NCBI GenBank assembly: GCA_023391275.1
Contig: JAEWBE010000056.1
Location: 1-34,361, forward strand
DNA: 34,361 nt
Source of the DNA: Bacillota bacterium
Lineage (GTDB): Bacteria; Bacillota; Clostridia; Oscillospirales; Acutalibacteraceae
Direction of reading: 5' to 3'
How positions within the stretch are numbered: position 1 is the first letter of the stretch; every line of letters starts with the position of its first letter. Shown here in pieces: positions 24,705 to 31,808 of the stretch. The notes under the pieces were generated by a model. It searched no databases, was not told the DNA's origin, and worked only from the letters and a program-made list of their open reading frames with translations. Position numbers and translations under genes: made by a program.

Positions 24705-25613
24705 ATGAATTTTATCAGCGCCAAATGCCCGCATTGCGGGAAAGAACTGCAACTGCCGGAGGACGCCGAAAAAATTGTGTGCATGTACTGTGCCCAGCCG
24801 ATTGATGTGAAGGCTCTGCTTGCCGGGCCTGAAAAAGAGCCGTCCGGCGAAGATTATGATCGGCTGATAAACGAAGCGGAGTCCCTTTTAAAGGATGAAA
24901 TTTTCAGCCGCAGAATCGAAATGAAAAATTTAAAGCAATCTAATTATGTGAATGATTTTGAAAGCTATCAGGCTTTGCTGCGCCCTGCGCTGACGGCGTA
25001 CAGCCTTGCGGCCACTGAGAACGAGAGAGCGGCGGATTATTTTGCGGGCGTTCTTTTCGACCGCTTTTTAAAGCAGTTTGAAAAAATAGGAATTAAAAAA
25101 GAGTCCGATCCCCGCTTATTTGACTGCCGTTACCTGATTGTCGCGTTTACAATCCCGGCAATTCTTGAACAGCACACTCTGGCCGCCGACGAGCTCGCCG
25201 ACCGTTTTCTTGAAAAATGGAATGCCCATTACCCGAAAAATCCGCTTGGGAAATCTAATTTTGAATCCATAAATAACGGATTCAAAAAGAAATTCTGCTT
25301 TATCACAACCGCTGTATGTTCTTCACTTGGCAAAGGCGACGACTGCACGGAGCTGAACGAATTCCGCAGGTTCCGCGACGAGTGGTTTGCCAAAACGCCG
25401 GAGGGACGGGCAAAGATCAGTGAATATTATTTATTCGCACCCATGATTGTCCGTGCGATTGATCAATCCGAAAATAAAGAAGCCGTATATCGGACCATCT
25501 GGGAGACCCGCCTTGCGCCCTGTCTTGATCTTATCGAATCCGGCGAACCCAAAGCATGCGCCAGACAGTACGAAAACATGATCGTTGAACTGGAACAGGA
25601 ATGGCTAAATTGA
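24705..25613 (+). CDS. Zinc-ribbon protein with CFI-box C-terminal domain
   Basis: 302 residues. The N-terminus has a zinc ribbon with CPHC (8-11) and CMYC (26-29). A helical middle section follows (about 50-190). The C-terminal region starting CFITTAVCSSLGKGDDC and continuing FRRFRDEWFAKTPEGR is the conserved CFI-box-CTERM module found at the ends of many uncharacterised bacterial proteins. No membrane segments or catalytic motif are evident. It follows the metal regulator by 53 bp with its own AGAGG site, and may be cotranscribed. The function is unknown; the zinc ribbon suggests binding of protein or nucleic acid. Confidence 0.75.
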   Translation: MNFISAKCPHCGKELQLPEDAEKIVCMYCAQPIDVKALLAGPEKEPSGEDYDRLINEAESLLKDEIFSRRIEMKNLKQSNYVNDFESYQALLRPALTAYSLAATENERAADYFAGVLFDRFLKQFEKIGIKKESDPRLFDCRYLIVAFTIPAILEQHTLAADELADRFLEKWNAHYPKNPLGKSNFESINNGFKKKFCFITTAVCSSLGKGDDCTELNEFRRFRDEWFAKTPEGRAKISEYYLFAPMIVRAIDQSENKEAVYRTIWETRLAPCLDLIESGEPKACARQYENMIVELEQEWLN

Positions 25614-25681
25614 TATAACCATCCGCCTGCGCTGCCAAATCCCCTTCCGGATAGCAACAGATTTTATTGATAGTTAAAAGA

Positions 25682-25720
25682 AAACCTTGGAGCACGGAGA
25701 AATCCGCTGATCCAAGGTTT
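25682..25720. terminator. Bidirectional terminator between convergent genes
   Basis: AAACCTTGGA (25682-25691) and TCCAAGGTTT (25711-25720) form a 10-bp stem, with T-rich sequence on the plus strand (TTTTTATAATTAT) and TTTTCTTTT on the minus strand. It serves the CFI-box gene and the convergent 25737-26213 gene. Confidence 0.82.
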
Positions 25721-25736
25721 TTATAATTATATTCAA

Positions 25737-26213
25737 TTACTCTTCGGGATCATCCCAATGAACGACTTCAGTTACGCCATGCTGATTTGCCTGTTCCATC
25801 AGTTTCAGCATTTCGAATGCACTGCGGAAATGCTGTGTACGATTTTGTTCCACCCACGTGATTGTGCCCTGCCATGTGGCATTCTGCCGGTACTGCACAT
25901 TTACAATAAAGGTTGTCTTTTCATTCTGGAGCATATCATCCATATTGTCATCCACACTGTCTTCCACCCTTCTGATTACTTTTTTGGCTTTTTTATCTAA
26001 AAAAGTTCTTGCCGCAAAGGTCGCCTGGGGAAATGATAAGTTATCAAATAAGCCGTCCATTCCACTCAGTAATTCCCAATCATTATGAAATGGAAAAGAT
26101 TTTTTGTAATAGCTGCTGTAAATAAGGCCCTTAATTGCCTGGTTATGTACAGGAGCAAGATAGATAACACATTTAGACGGAAGCGATACCAGCGTTCTTG
26201 CGGAAGTCTGCAT
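25737..26213 (-). CDS. Conserved hypothetical protein
   Basis: 158 residues, start supported by GGAG eight bases upstream. I see no catalytic motif or membrane helix. The C-terminal half (TTFIVNVQYRQNATWQG, TITWVEQNRTQHFRSAFEML) looks like a small beta-barrel plus helix; I recall similar short domains in other Clostridia, where they have no known function. The N-terminal half is rich in aromatic residues. It stands alone next to sigK, transcribed divergently from it, so a link to sporulation is conceivable but not supported by anything in the sequence. Confidence 0.65.
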   Translation of the reverse strand: MQTSARTLVSLPSKCVIYLAPVHNQAIKGLIYSSYYKKSFPFHNDWELLSGMDGLFDNLSFPQATFAARTFLDKKAKKVIRRVEDSVDDNMDDMLQNEKTTFIVNVQYRQNATWQGTITWVEQNRTQHFRSAFEMLKLMEQANQHGVTEVVHWDDPEE

Positions 26214-26501
26214 GACCTTTTCTCCTTTATTCTTTAGCTTACCTTATATGATACTCTTTTTGAGTCACATGTTGGTCACAAAATGCATTTTTTAAGAAAT
26301 ATTCCTCTGTTTTATATAATTATTTTAACTGTATCGACAGAAAACTTAATATATTTTTTCACATTATAATTCCTTTTATTTTTTAATAATCAATTTCAGA
26401 CAGCTTTAACGCAGCCTCAATAAAGACACAGTTTTGAACTTTAATCGGACTTGCAACAGATAAAGCGGAACGGCATATACTGCTGAAAAGGAGTGATGTC
26501 A

Positions 26502-26981
26502 ATGTTTGGGGTTGTGCTGGGTTTTACGCTTTCGGGACTGTTGTTTTTTATTCTTCATGTTACTGGCTCCGGCTCGTTCCCACGGCCGCTTACCGCGCAG
26601 GAGGAAAAAGAATGCCTGGAACGATTTAAAAATGGCGATATGACAGCCAGAAACGAATTGATTGAACACAATCTGCGACTTGTTGCACACATCATAAAAA
26701 AATATTATGCCAATTCAAACGATCAGGATGACCTGATTTCAATTGGAACCATAGGATTAATCAAAGCGGTAAACACATTTGACAGCAGCAAGGGCATTCG
26801 GCTTTCAAGCTACGCCGCCCGATGTATTGAAAATGCTATTCTAACATTGTGGCTGAAGGCGGTATCAAGCTTCACAGCAAAGTACGGACTCCGTCAAACC
26901 GGAGTCCGTACTTTGCTGCCTTTCCAGAAAAAGAAAGCAGCCTCCTTTCCGGATGACTGCTTTCCAATAGCTGTTTACTGA
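26502..26981 (+). CDS. sigK: Sigma-K, N-terminal part (gene interrupted by skin-like element)
   Basis: Residues 1-111 (26502-26834) are the first half of pro-sigma-K; after N111 the frame runs into element sequence and ends at 26981. Residues 1-20 (MFGVVLGFTLSGLLFFILHV) are the hydrophobic pro-sequence removed by the SpoIVFB protease in known systems. Then come region 1.2/2 landmarks: PRPLTAQEE, ARNELIEHNLRLVAHIIKKY, DDLISIGTIGLIKAV and SYAARCIEN. AAAGGAG stands eight bases before the ATG at 26502. The break falls at the same conserved point as in Bacillus subtilis. The product as encoded here lacks regions 3-4 and cannot be an active sigma factor until the gene is rejoined. Confidence 0.92.
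   Translation: MFGVVLGFTLSGLLFFILHVTGSGSFPRPLTAQEEKECLERFKNGDMTARNELIEHNLRLVAHIIKKYYANSNDQDDLISIGTIGLIKAVNTFDSSKGIRLSSYAARCIENAILTLWLKAVSSFTAKYGLRQTGVRTLLPFQKKKAASFPDDCFPIAVY
26831..26835 (+). other. Left attachment core of the sigK element
   Basis: AAATG at the end of the sigK N-half (GAA AAT G|CT). Joining this to the matching AAATG at 33519-33523 gives codons for E-N-E-V-L-M, the conserved sigma-K sequence. The flanking bases of the two sites otherwise differ, as expected for attL and attR of a large serine recombinase. Confidence 0.75.
26875..26918. terminator. 19-bp perfect hairpin at the left end of the element
   Basis: Perfect 19-bp inverted repeat (26875-26893 with 26900-26918) and a six-base loop, 57 bp past the hydA stop and 40 bp inside the element. 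It would stop hydCBA transcription before it runs antisense into sigK, and would also stop transcription entering from the truncated sigK. No long T-run follows on either strand. Confidence 0.7.
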
Positions 26982-28669
26982 TTGTTTTCCTGCTGGTATT
27001 TCACATGCAAAAGTTTGTGGACTTTGCCTTTCAGCAAACCTGTGTACAGCGAGTTAATAACAGGATTCTGCTCGGAACGTTTAATGCTGCACATTTTATC
27101 GGTCGCATACAGGCCCGCGCTTCGCTTCTTCTTGCCTTCCAGATTGATGATAGGCTGGCCCGCGCCGCAGACACACCCACCCGGACAAGCCATCACTTCC
27201 ACAAAGTCGTAGTCCGCTTCACCATTCTGCATTTTCGTAATCAGGTTTTCCGCATTTTTAAGCCCGCTGACAATCGCAATTTTTACTTCACGGTCGCCAT
27301 ACATAACCTTGTTTTCTTTCAGTCCCTGCATGCCCCTCACGCCGTTAAACGCAATGGCCCGCAGCGCGGAAACCGATTTGTTGTCGGACAGACGCCGAAT
27401 CACCGCTTCGGTTACGCCTCCGGTTACGCCGAAAATAACGCCCGCTCCGCTTTGTGTGCCGAACGGCATGTCGATCGCCTCGGGTTCCAGTTCCGAAAAT
27501 ACAATCCCGGCTTCGCGGATCATCTGAATCAGTTCCTGCGTGGTGATGACATAATCGATATACGGAACCCCGTTGTCCTTGAATTCATCCCTTGCAGCCT
27601 CAAATTTTTTGGCGGTGCAGGGCATTACGGCAACTACAACCACACGGCGGTCGGAATCCTTGTTTTCTTCTTTCAGAACGGAACCGAACATCTGCATCGG
27701 AGAACGGCAGGTGGACACATTTGGCAGCAGTTCCGGATGATTTTTTTCCACGTACTGAACCCAGGCAGGGCAGCAGGATGTGAAGAGCGGCAGCTTTTCA
27801 CCGGACTGCAGGCGGTTCAGCAGTTCATTGGATTCTTCCATTACCGTCAGGTCCGCGCCGGTTGCCGTGTCAAAAACCTCATCCACACCCATGCGCTTGA
27901 GTGCGGCAACAATTTTGCCCATCAGATTTTCACCGAGATTCTGTCCCAGTTTATCGCCGATGCCTACACGCACCGCCGGGGCAATCTGCACAACCACCTT
28001 GATGGCGGGGTCGTTCAGTACCTTCCATATCTTGCTGACATCGTTTTTCACCACAATGGCGCCGGTTGGGCATACAGCCGCGCACTGGCCGCAGCCGACG
28101 CATTTCGTTTCCGCAATCGGCACATTGAAGGTAGTGCCGACTGTCATTTTGGATCCTCTGTACATAAAGTCGATTGCACCGACATTCTGAACTTCGTCGC
28201 ACATTCTCACACAGTCGCCGCACAGAATGCATTTGTTTGCGTCGCGTTCAATGCACAGGGAAGAAGTGTCGAGCTTCGGCTTTTCCGCCGTATTTTCAAA
28301 ACGGACACGGTTAATGCCGAAGCGCTTCGCCAGTTCCTGCAGCTTGCATTCACCGTTTTTGCCGCAGGTGGTACAGTCCCTGCAGTGGTTGGAAAGCAAA
28401 AGCTCCAGAACCATTTTGCGGTACCTTCTGAGTTTGGGAGTATTGGTGTAAATCTCCATTCCCGCTCTGGGCGGCGTGGAACAGGCAGCTTCCATCCCGC
28501 CCCACTTGTTTTCCACCATACACATGCGGCAGGCGCCGTAAACGGAAAGCTCCGAATAATAGCAAAAAGTCGGAAGGTCAATTCCCGCTTTGCGTATCAG
28601 GCTAAGCAAATTCTTTTCGCCGTCTATTTCCACCGGTATATTATCGATTAACATAAATTCGCCGTTCAT
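26975..28669 (-). CDS. hydA: [FeFe]-hydrogenase catalytic subunit HydA (trimeric, electron-bifurcating)
   Basis: 564 residues. Cofactor sites in order: [2Fe-2S] C36/C47/C50/C63; His-ligated [4Fe-4S] H95/C99/C102/C108; two ferredoxin-type [4Fe-4S] clusters C147-C157 and C190-C200; then the H-cluster with TSCCPAW (C299 proton relay, C300 ligand), MPCTAKKFE (C351) and MACPGGC (C495, C499). The third motif continues VCGAGQP, with an extra Cys501 where the well-known enzymes have Asn. With HydB and HydC it would couple NADH and reduced ferredoxin to H2 in the cytoplasm. GGAGG precedes the start. Last gene of hydCBA, lying inside the sigK element. Confidence 0.96.
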   Translation of the reverse strand: MNGEFMLIDNIPVEIDGEKNLLSLIRKAGIDLPTFCYYSELSVYGACRMCMVENKWGGMEAACSTPPRAGMEIYTNTPKLRRYRKMVLELLLSNHCRDCTTCGKNGECKLQELAKRFGINRVRFENTAEKPKLDTSSLCIERDANKCILCGDCVRMCDEVQNVGAIDFMYRGSKMTVGTTFNVPIAETKCVGCGQCAAVCPTGAIVVKNDVSKIWKVLNDPAIKVVVQIAPAVRVGIGDKLGQNLGENLMGKIVAALKRMGVDEVFDTATGADLTVMEESNELLNRLQSGEKLPLFTSCCPAWVQYVEKNHPELLPNVSTCRSPMQMFGSVLKEENKDSDRRVVVVAVMPCTAKKFEAARDEFKDNGVPYIDYVITTQELIQMIREAGIVFSELEPEAIDMPFGTQSGAGVIFGVTGGVTEAVIRRLSDNKSVSALRAIAFNGVRGMQGLKENKVMYGDREVKIAIVSGLKNAENLITKMQNGEADYDFVEVMACPGGCVCGAGQPIINLEGKKKRSAGLYATDKMCSIKRSEQNPVINSLYTGLLKGKVHKLLHVKYQQENNQ

Positions 28670-28672
28670 TGC

Positions 28673-30547
28673 TCAGTCCTCCTTTACTGCCTTGAAAGCG
28701 CACGCTTCCAGACACGCTCCGCATTTAATGCACTTGCTGTCGTCAATAGTAAACGGCTCCTTCACCTTGCCGGCAATGGCGTTTACAGGGCAGTTGCGCG
28801 CACATTTGGAGCAGCCTTTGCACAGATCTTTATCAATATATATTTTTCTGAGTTTTTTGCAGTTTTTTGTGGGGCAGCGCTTTTCCATAATATGAGCTTC
28901 GTATTCATTCCTGAAGTATTTCAGCGTACTCATCACCGGAGAAGCAGCGGTTTTCCCCAAGCCGCACAGTGCAGTTGCGGAAATGGTTTCGGACAGTTCT
29001 TCCAACAGGTCGATATCTTCCGGTTCGCCGTTTCCGGCGACAATGCGTTCCAAAACTTCGAGCATGCGCTTGGTGCCTTCACGGCAGGGCACGCATTTGC
29101 CGCAGGATTCATTCTGCGTAAAGCTCATAAAGAATCTTGCCACTTCTACCATGCAGGTGTTTTCGTCCATAACAACCAGACCGCCGGAACCGATCATGGC
29201 GCCGACTTTTTTCAGGCTGTCAAAATCCAGCGGCAAATCGAGGTGCTCTTTTGTCAGGCATCCGCCGGACGGGCCGCCGATCTGGACCGCCTTAAACTCC
29301 GAACCGCCGCGCATTCCGCCGCCGATATCATAAATGATTTCACGGAGCGTGGTTCCCATTGGCACTTCAATCAGGCCGGTATTCATGATGTTGCCGGTCA
29401 GCGCGAAGGCCTTTGTTCCCGGGCTGTTTTCCGGACCGATGGAGCGGAACCACTGCCCGCCGTTTGCAACGATACCGGGTACGTTCGCAAAGGTTTCCAC
29501 ATTATTCAGAACAGTCGGTCTGCCGTACAGGCCCTGTTCCACCGTTCTGGGAGGTTTAACACGGGGCATGCCGCGTTTGCCTTCAATCGACGCCGTCAGA
29601 GCGCTGCCTTCGCCGCAGACGAAAGCGCCGGCACCGCGGTTGATCTGTATGTCAAATTTGAAATTGGTACCGAGTATGTTTTCCCCCAGCAGGCCGAGTC
29701 CCCGCGCCTGCTCAATGGCAATGCTAAGCCGCTTTACCGCAAGCGGATACTCCGCACGCACATAGATATATCCCTCGTCCGCACCGCAGGCATAAGCCGC
29801 AAGCATCATACCTTCCAGCATTCTATGGGGATCGCTTTCCATTACACTGCGGTCCATAAATGCGCCCGGGTCGCCTTCATCGCCGTTACAGACAACGCAT
29901 TTTTTTTCGGCTTTTTGCCGTTTTACCTGAAGCCATTTGCGGGCCGCCGGGAATCCGCCGCCGCCACGGCCCCTCAGATTTGAAATTTCAACTTCGCTCA
30001 GTACTTCTTCGGGAGTCATTTCAAAAAGCGCCTGTTCCAGCGCAGAGTAGCCGTCAAGGGCGATATATTCACCGATGGAAGTCGCGTCAAGACGTCCGCA
30101 GTTTTCCAAAACAACACGTTTCTGCAGCTTATAAAACGGGATGGATTCCTGATGTTTATGCATTTCCCCGCCTTTACGATAGATCAGGCGTTCAACACAT
30201 TCATCCTTCAGAATACTGGTCTCCAGAATATCGAGGCAGTCCGCCGGTTTCACCTTAACATACAAATAACCCTCCGGTTCAATGCGAACCAGGGGGCCCA
30301 TTTCGCAGAATCCGTGGCAGCCGCTCTTTTTTATTCCGATATGCTCCCCTTCGCTTTCGTGTTGCAAATCGACGGAGCAATTGATCCCTTTTTCCTGAAC
30401 CAGCTTTATAAATTCATCATATATCGCAAGGGAACCGCTCGCCACACAGGCTGTTCCGGCACAGATAAGTATTTTTTTCTTTTGCTGATCCAACCGGTTT
30501 TTATACAGAACCCTGATGTTTTGCAGTTCCATTCTATTTTTCAGCAT
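28673..30547 (-). CDS. hydB: Bifurcating hydrogenase NADH/flavin subunit HydB (NuoF-like)
   Basis: 624 residues. An N-terminal thioredoxin-like [2Fe-2S] domain has C29/C34/C77/C81. The NuoF core follows with the FMN loop GRGGGGFPAARKW (193-205), the NADH-site segment NGDEGDPGAF and CGEGSALTASIEGKRG. A [4Fe-4S] site is formed by C482/C485/C488 and C528. The C-terminus adds two ferredoxin clusters (C576-C586, C606-C616). This is the full HydB layout and supplies the flavin where electrons split or merge. The start overlaps the hydC end by 14 bases, with GGGAGG ten bases upstream, and hydA follows after three bases. Confidence 0.95.
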   Translation of the reverse strand: MLKNRMELQNIRVLYKNRLDQQKKKILICAGTACVASGSLAIYDEFIKLVQEKGINCSVDLQHESEGEHIGIKKSGCHGFCEMGPLVRIEPEGYLYVKVKPADCLDILETSILKDECVERLIYRKGGEMHKHQESIPFYKLQKRVVLENCGRLDATSIGEYIALDGYSALEQALFEMTPEEVLSEVEISNLRGRGGGGFPAARKWLQVKRQKAEKKCVVCNGDEGDPGAFMDRSVMESDPHRMLEGMMLAAYACGADEGYIYVRAEYPLAVKRLSIAIEQARGLGLLGENILGTNFKFDIQINRGAGAFVCGEGSALTASIEGKRGMPRVKPPRTVEQGLYGRPTVLNNVETFANVPGIVANGGQWFRSIGPENSPGTKAFALTGNIMNTGLIEVPMGTTLREIIYDIGGGMRGGSEFKAVQIGGPSGGCLTKEHLDLPLDFDSLKKVGAMIGSGGLVVMDENTCMVEVARFFMSFTQNESCGKCVPCREGTKRMLEVLERIVAGNGEPEDIDLLEELSETISATALCGLGKTAASPVMSTLKYFRNEYEAHIMEKRCPTKNCKKLRKIYIDKDLCKGCSKCARNCPVNAIAGKVKEPFTIDDSKCIKCGACLEACAFKAVKED

Positions 30548-31025
30548 CAGCGTTTTCCTCCCTGAGCTTATTAATCAATTCCGCAGCCTTTTCCGGAGTC
30601 ATCATGCCAAAGACCTCATCATTAACTGTCAGCGCCGGTGCAAGACCGCAGGCGCCAAGGCACGATACGGTTTCAACAGTAAACAGCAGATCGTCCGTTG
30701 TCACTTTGTGGTCGGTCAAATCCAGTTCCTTGCGAAGCTGCTCGAGAATTGGAATGGATTTGCGGACATGACAGGCAGTACCGTTGCATACTTTAATAAC
30801 ATAGGTTCCTTTTGGCTCCAGGGAAAAATTTTCATAAAAAGTCGCAATACTAAAAATTTTAGCGCGGCTCATACCAAGTTTTTCGGAGTAATAATCGAAA
30901 ATTTCTTTCGGAAGATAGCGGTAAACTTCCTGTGTATCCTGCAAAATACTTATGATGCTTCCGGGGTTATACTGATGTTTGTCCAAAATCTCGTCCAATT
31001 TGGAGAAATCGCACAATGGGGTCAT
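30534..31025 (-). CDS. hydC: Bifurcating hydrogenase subunit HydC (NuoE-like)
   Basis: 163-residue thioredoxin-fold [2Fe-2S] protein with ligands C80/C85 (CNGTACH) and C122/C126 (CLGACG), and the family helix motif YLPKEIFDYYSEKLGMSRAKIFSIATFYENF. It completes the HydABC complex. The ATG at 31023-31025 is chosen because AAAGGAG stands eight bases upstream; the ATG at 31041-31043 lies upstream of that site. First gene of the operon, behind a TTGACA promoter overlapped by a Rex-like operator. Confidence 0.95.
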   Translation of the reverse strand: MTPLCDFSKLDEILDKHQYNPGSIISILQDTQEVYRYLPKEIFDYYSEKLGMSRAKIFSIATFYENFSLEPKGTYVIKVCNGTACHVRKSIPILEQLRKELDLTDHKVTTDDLLFTVETVSCLGACGLAPALTVNDEVFGMMTPEKAAELINKLREENADAEK

Positions 31026-31060
31026 AATTGCCGCTCCTTTCATTTATCACATTACGATTT

Positions 31061-31089
31061 ATAGTAACATATTGATAAATTATTGTCAA
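31061..31089 (-). promoter_or_regulatory. hydCBA promoter with Rex-like operator
   Basis: Minus-strand TTGACA (31084-31089), 17 bp, TACTAT (31061-31066). Overlapping the -35 and spacer is an 18-bp near-palindrome, TTGATAA-ATTA-TTGTCAA (31072-31089), matching the Rex consensus TTGTTAA-N4-TTAACAA at 11 of 14 defined positions. Rex is an NAD+/NADH-sensing repressor of fermentative and hydrogenase genes in Clostridia, so redox control is a reasonable reading. No rex gene is in the window. Confidence 0.62.
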
Positions 31090-31300
31090 TTGAGTCTGAG
31101 ACATTATCCCAAAGTAAAATTTGGAGACTTTATGTCTGATGAGATATGAATTCCACAGGCGCAGGCTGCCAAATAAAGCATGGCAGACACAATCACGGCA
31201 TAGCACAAAGACTATAAAAATTTTAAAAGAAGCGCTCAAGCGTACACTTCAGAAGCCTGTTAAGGAAGCTGCCGATTGCAATTGACAGCTCCCGTTACAA

Positions 31301-31331
31301 AAAAAGAAACGGCAAACTACTCTGTCGTTTC
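31301..31331 (-). terminator. Terminator of the small gene 31341-31505
   Basis: GAAACGACA (31323-31331) pairs with TGCCGTTTC (31306-31314) with one mismatch, followed on the minus strand by seven T. It lies ten bases past the small gene's stop, supporting that gene as real. Confidence 0.7.
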
Positions 31332-31340
31332 CTCTTTCAT

Positions 31341-31505
31341 TCAATTTTTTGTAATAAGCTGTGAAAGAATCTCTTTTTTTTGCTCGATGGGACAAGACAG
31401 GCGTTCTATGTATTTTAAAATCGCGTTGCTGTAAGCCACAGCAACTTTTTCATTTAACTCCTGCAGTTTACCTGGGTCCGTCGGGTAATGGACGATGACA
31501 TTCAC
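31341..31505 (-). CDS. Small mobile-element protein, candidate excision factor
   Basis: 54 residues starting at GTG: a short strand VNVIVHYP, then two helices (LQELNEKVAVAYSNAIL and CPIEQKKEILSQLI). I recognise the pattern from small proteins encoded next to recombinases in clostridial mobile elements, none with a firm function that I can name. The GTG has GGGGGG about eight bases upstream, and a TATAAT at 31534-31539 (minus strand) and a good terminator flank it. Position beside the recombinase makes it a candidate recombination directionality factor, as found in the Clostridioides difficile skin element. That is inference from position only; no homology to that factor is claimed. Confidence 0.6.
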   Translation of the reverse strand: MNVIVHYPTDPGKLQELNEKVAVAYSNAILKYIERLSCPIEQKKEILSQLITKN

Positions 31506-31808
31506 ATGGAGCCCCCCATACAAAAATATAGAAATTATATTTGTATATAAAGTATTTGTATGTACCTTCGGATGATTTTTATACTTACGAAAGACGTAAT
31601 TTCATCCGCAGATTGCAGGTGCGATTCTTATACCTAAACATCCATTCCCTGGGTCTGACTCCTGACCAATTTTAAACATGTATCGATTTCAGAAACGTCA
31701 CATTTGCATTACAACAGAGATGAAAGCGGTATATATTTTCTTTTTCACGAATAACGTTATTAAGTATTATCAGGCATTAAAAATCATTCTCTGACATAAA
31801 GCGGTGAT
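31506..31808. other. Non-coding region upstream of the recombinase, with hairpin
   Basis: 303 bp without a supported gene. It holds a near-perfect dyad: CGGATGA (31569-31575) / TCATCCG (31602-31608) enclosing TTACG/CGTAA (31585-31599). It also holds two TTTGTAT repeats around 31541-31560 (plus strand). Control elements for the recombinase are expected here. I saw no convincing sigma-A promoter in front of it and only weak sigma-E-like sequence, so regulation is left open. Confidence 0.5.

Noticed and set aside
26474..26481. CATATACT upstream of sigK as a sigma-E -10 element
   Set aside because: It would start transcription at about the ribosome binding site and has no matching -35 at the right distance. 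The sigK promoter is probably elsewhere in 26214-26490 but I could not identify it.
26835..26981. Novel C-terminal domain on the truncated sigma-K (about 49 residues read through into the element)
   Set aside because: The extension includes the hairpin repeat translated as arbitrary sequence and matches nothing; it is a by-product of the insertion.
27005..28651. Long plus-strand open frame (548 codons) opposite hydA, and similar long frames opposite hydB and phoR
   Set aside because: They mirror well-supported genes on the other strand, their translations are rich in His/Arg/Phe with no domain, and they lack ribosome binding sites. They are codon-bias shadows.
31730..31808. Sigma-E-type promoter for the element recombinase
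   Set aside because: Candidate pairs (for example around AAGTATT and CATTCTCT) match only about five of seven positions and have a spacer that is too long. Mother-cell control is expected but not demonstrated here.
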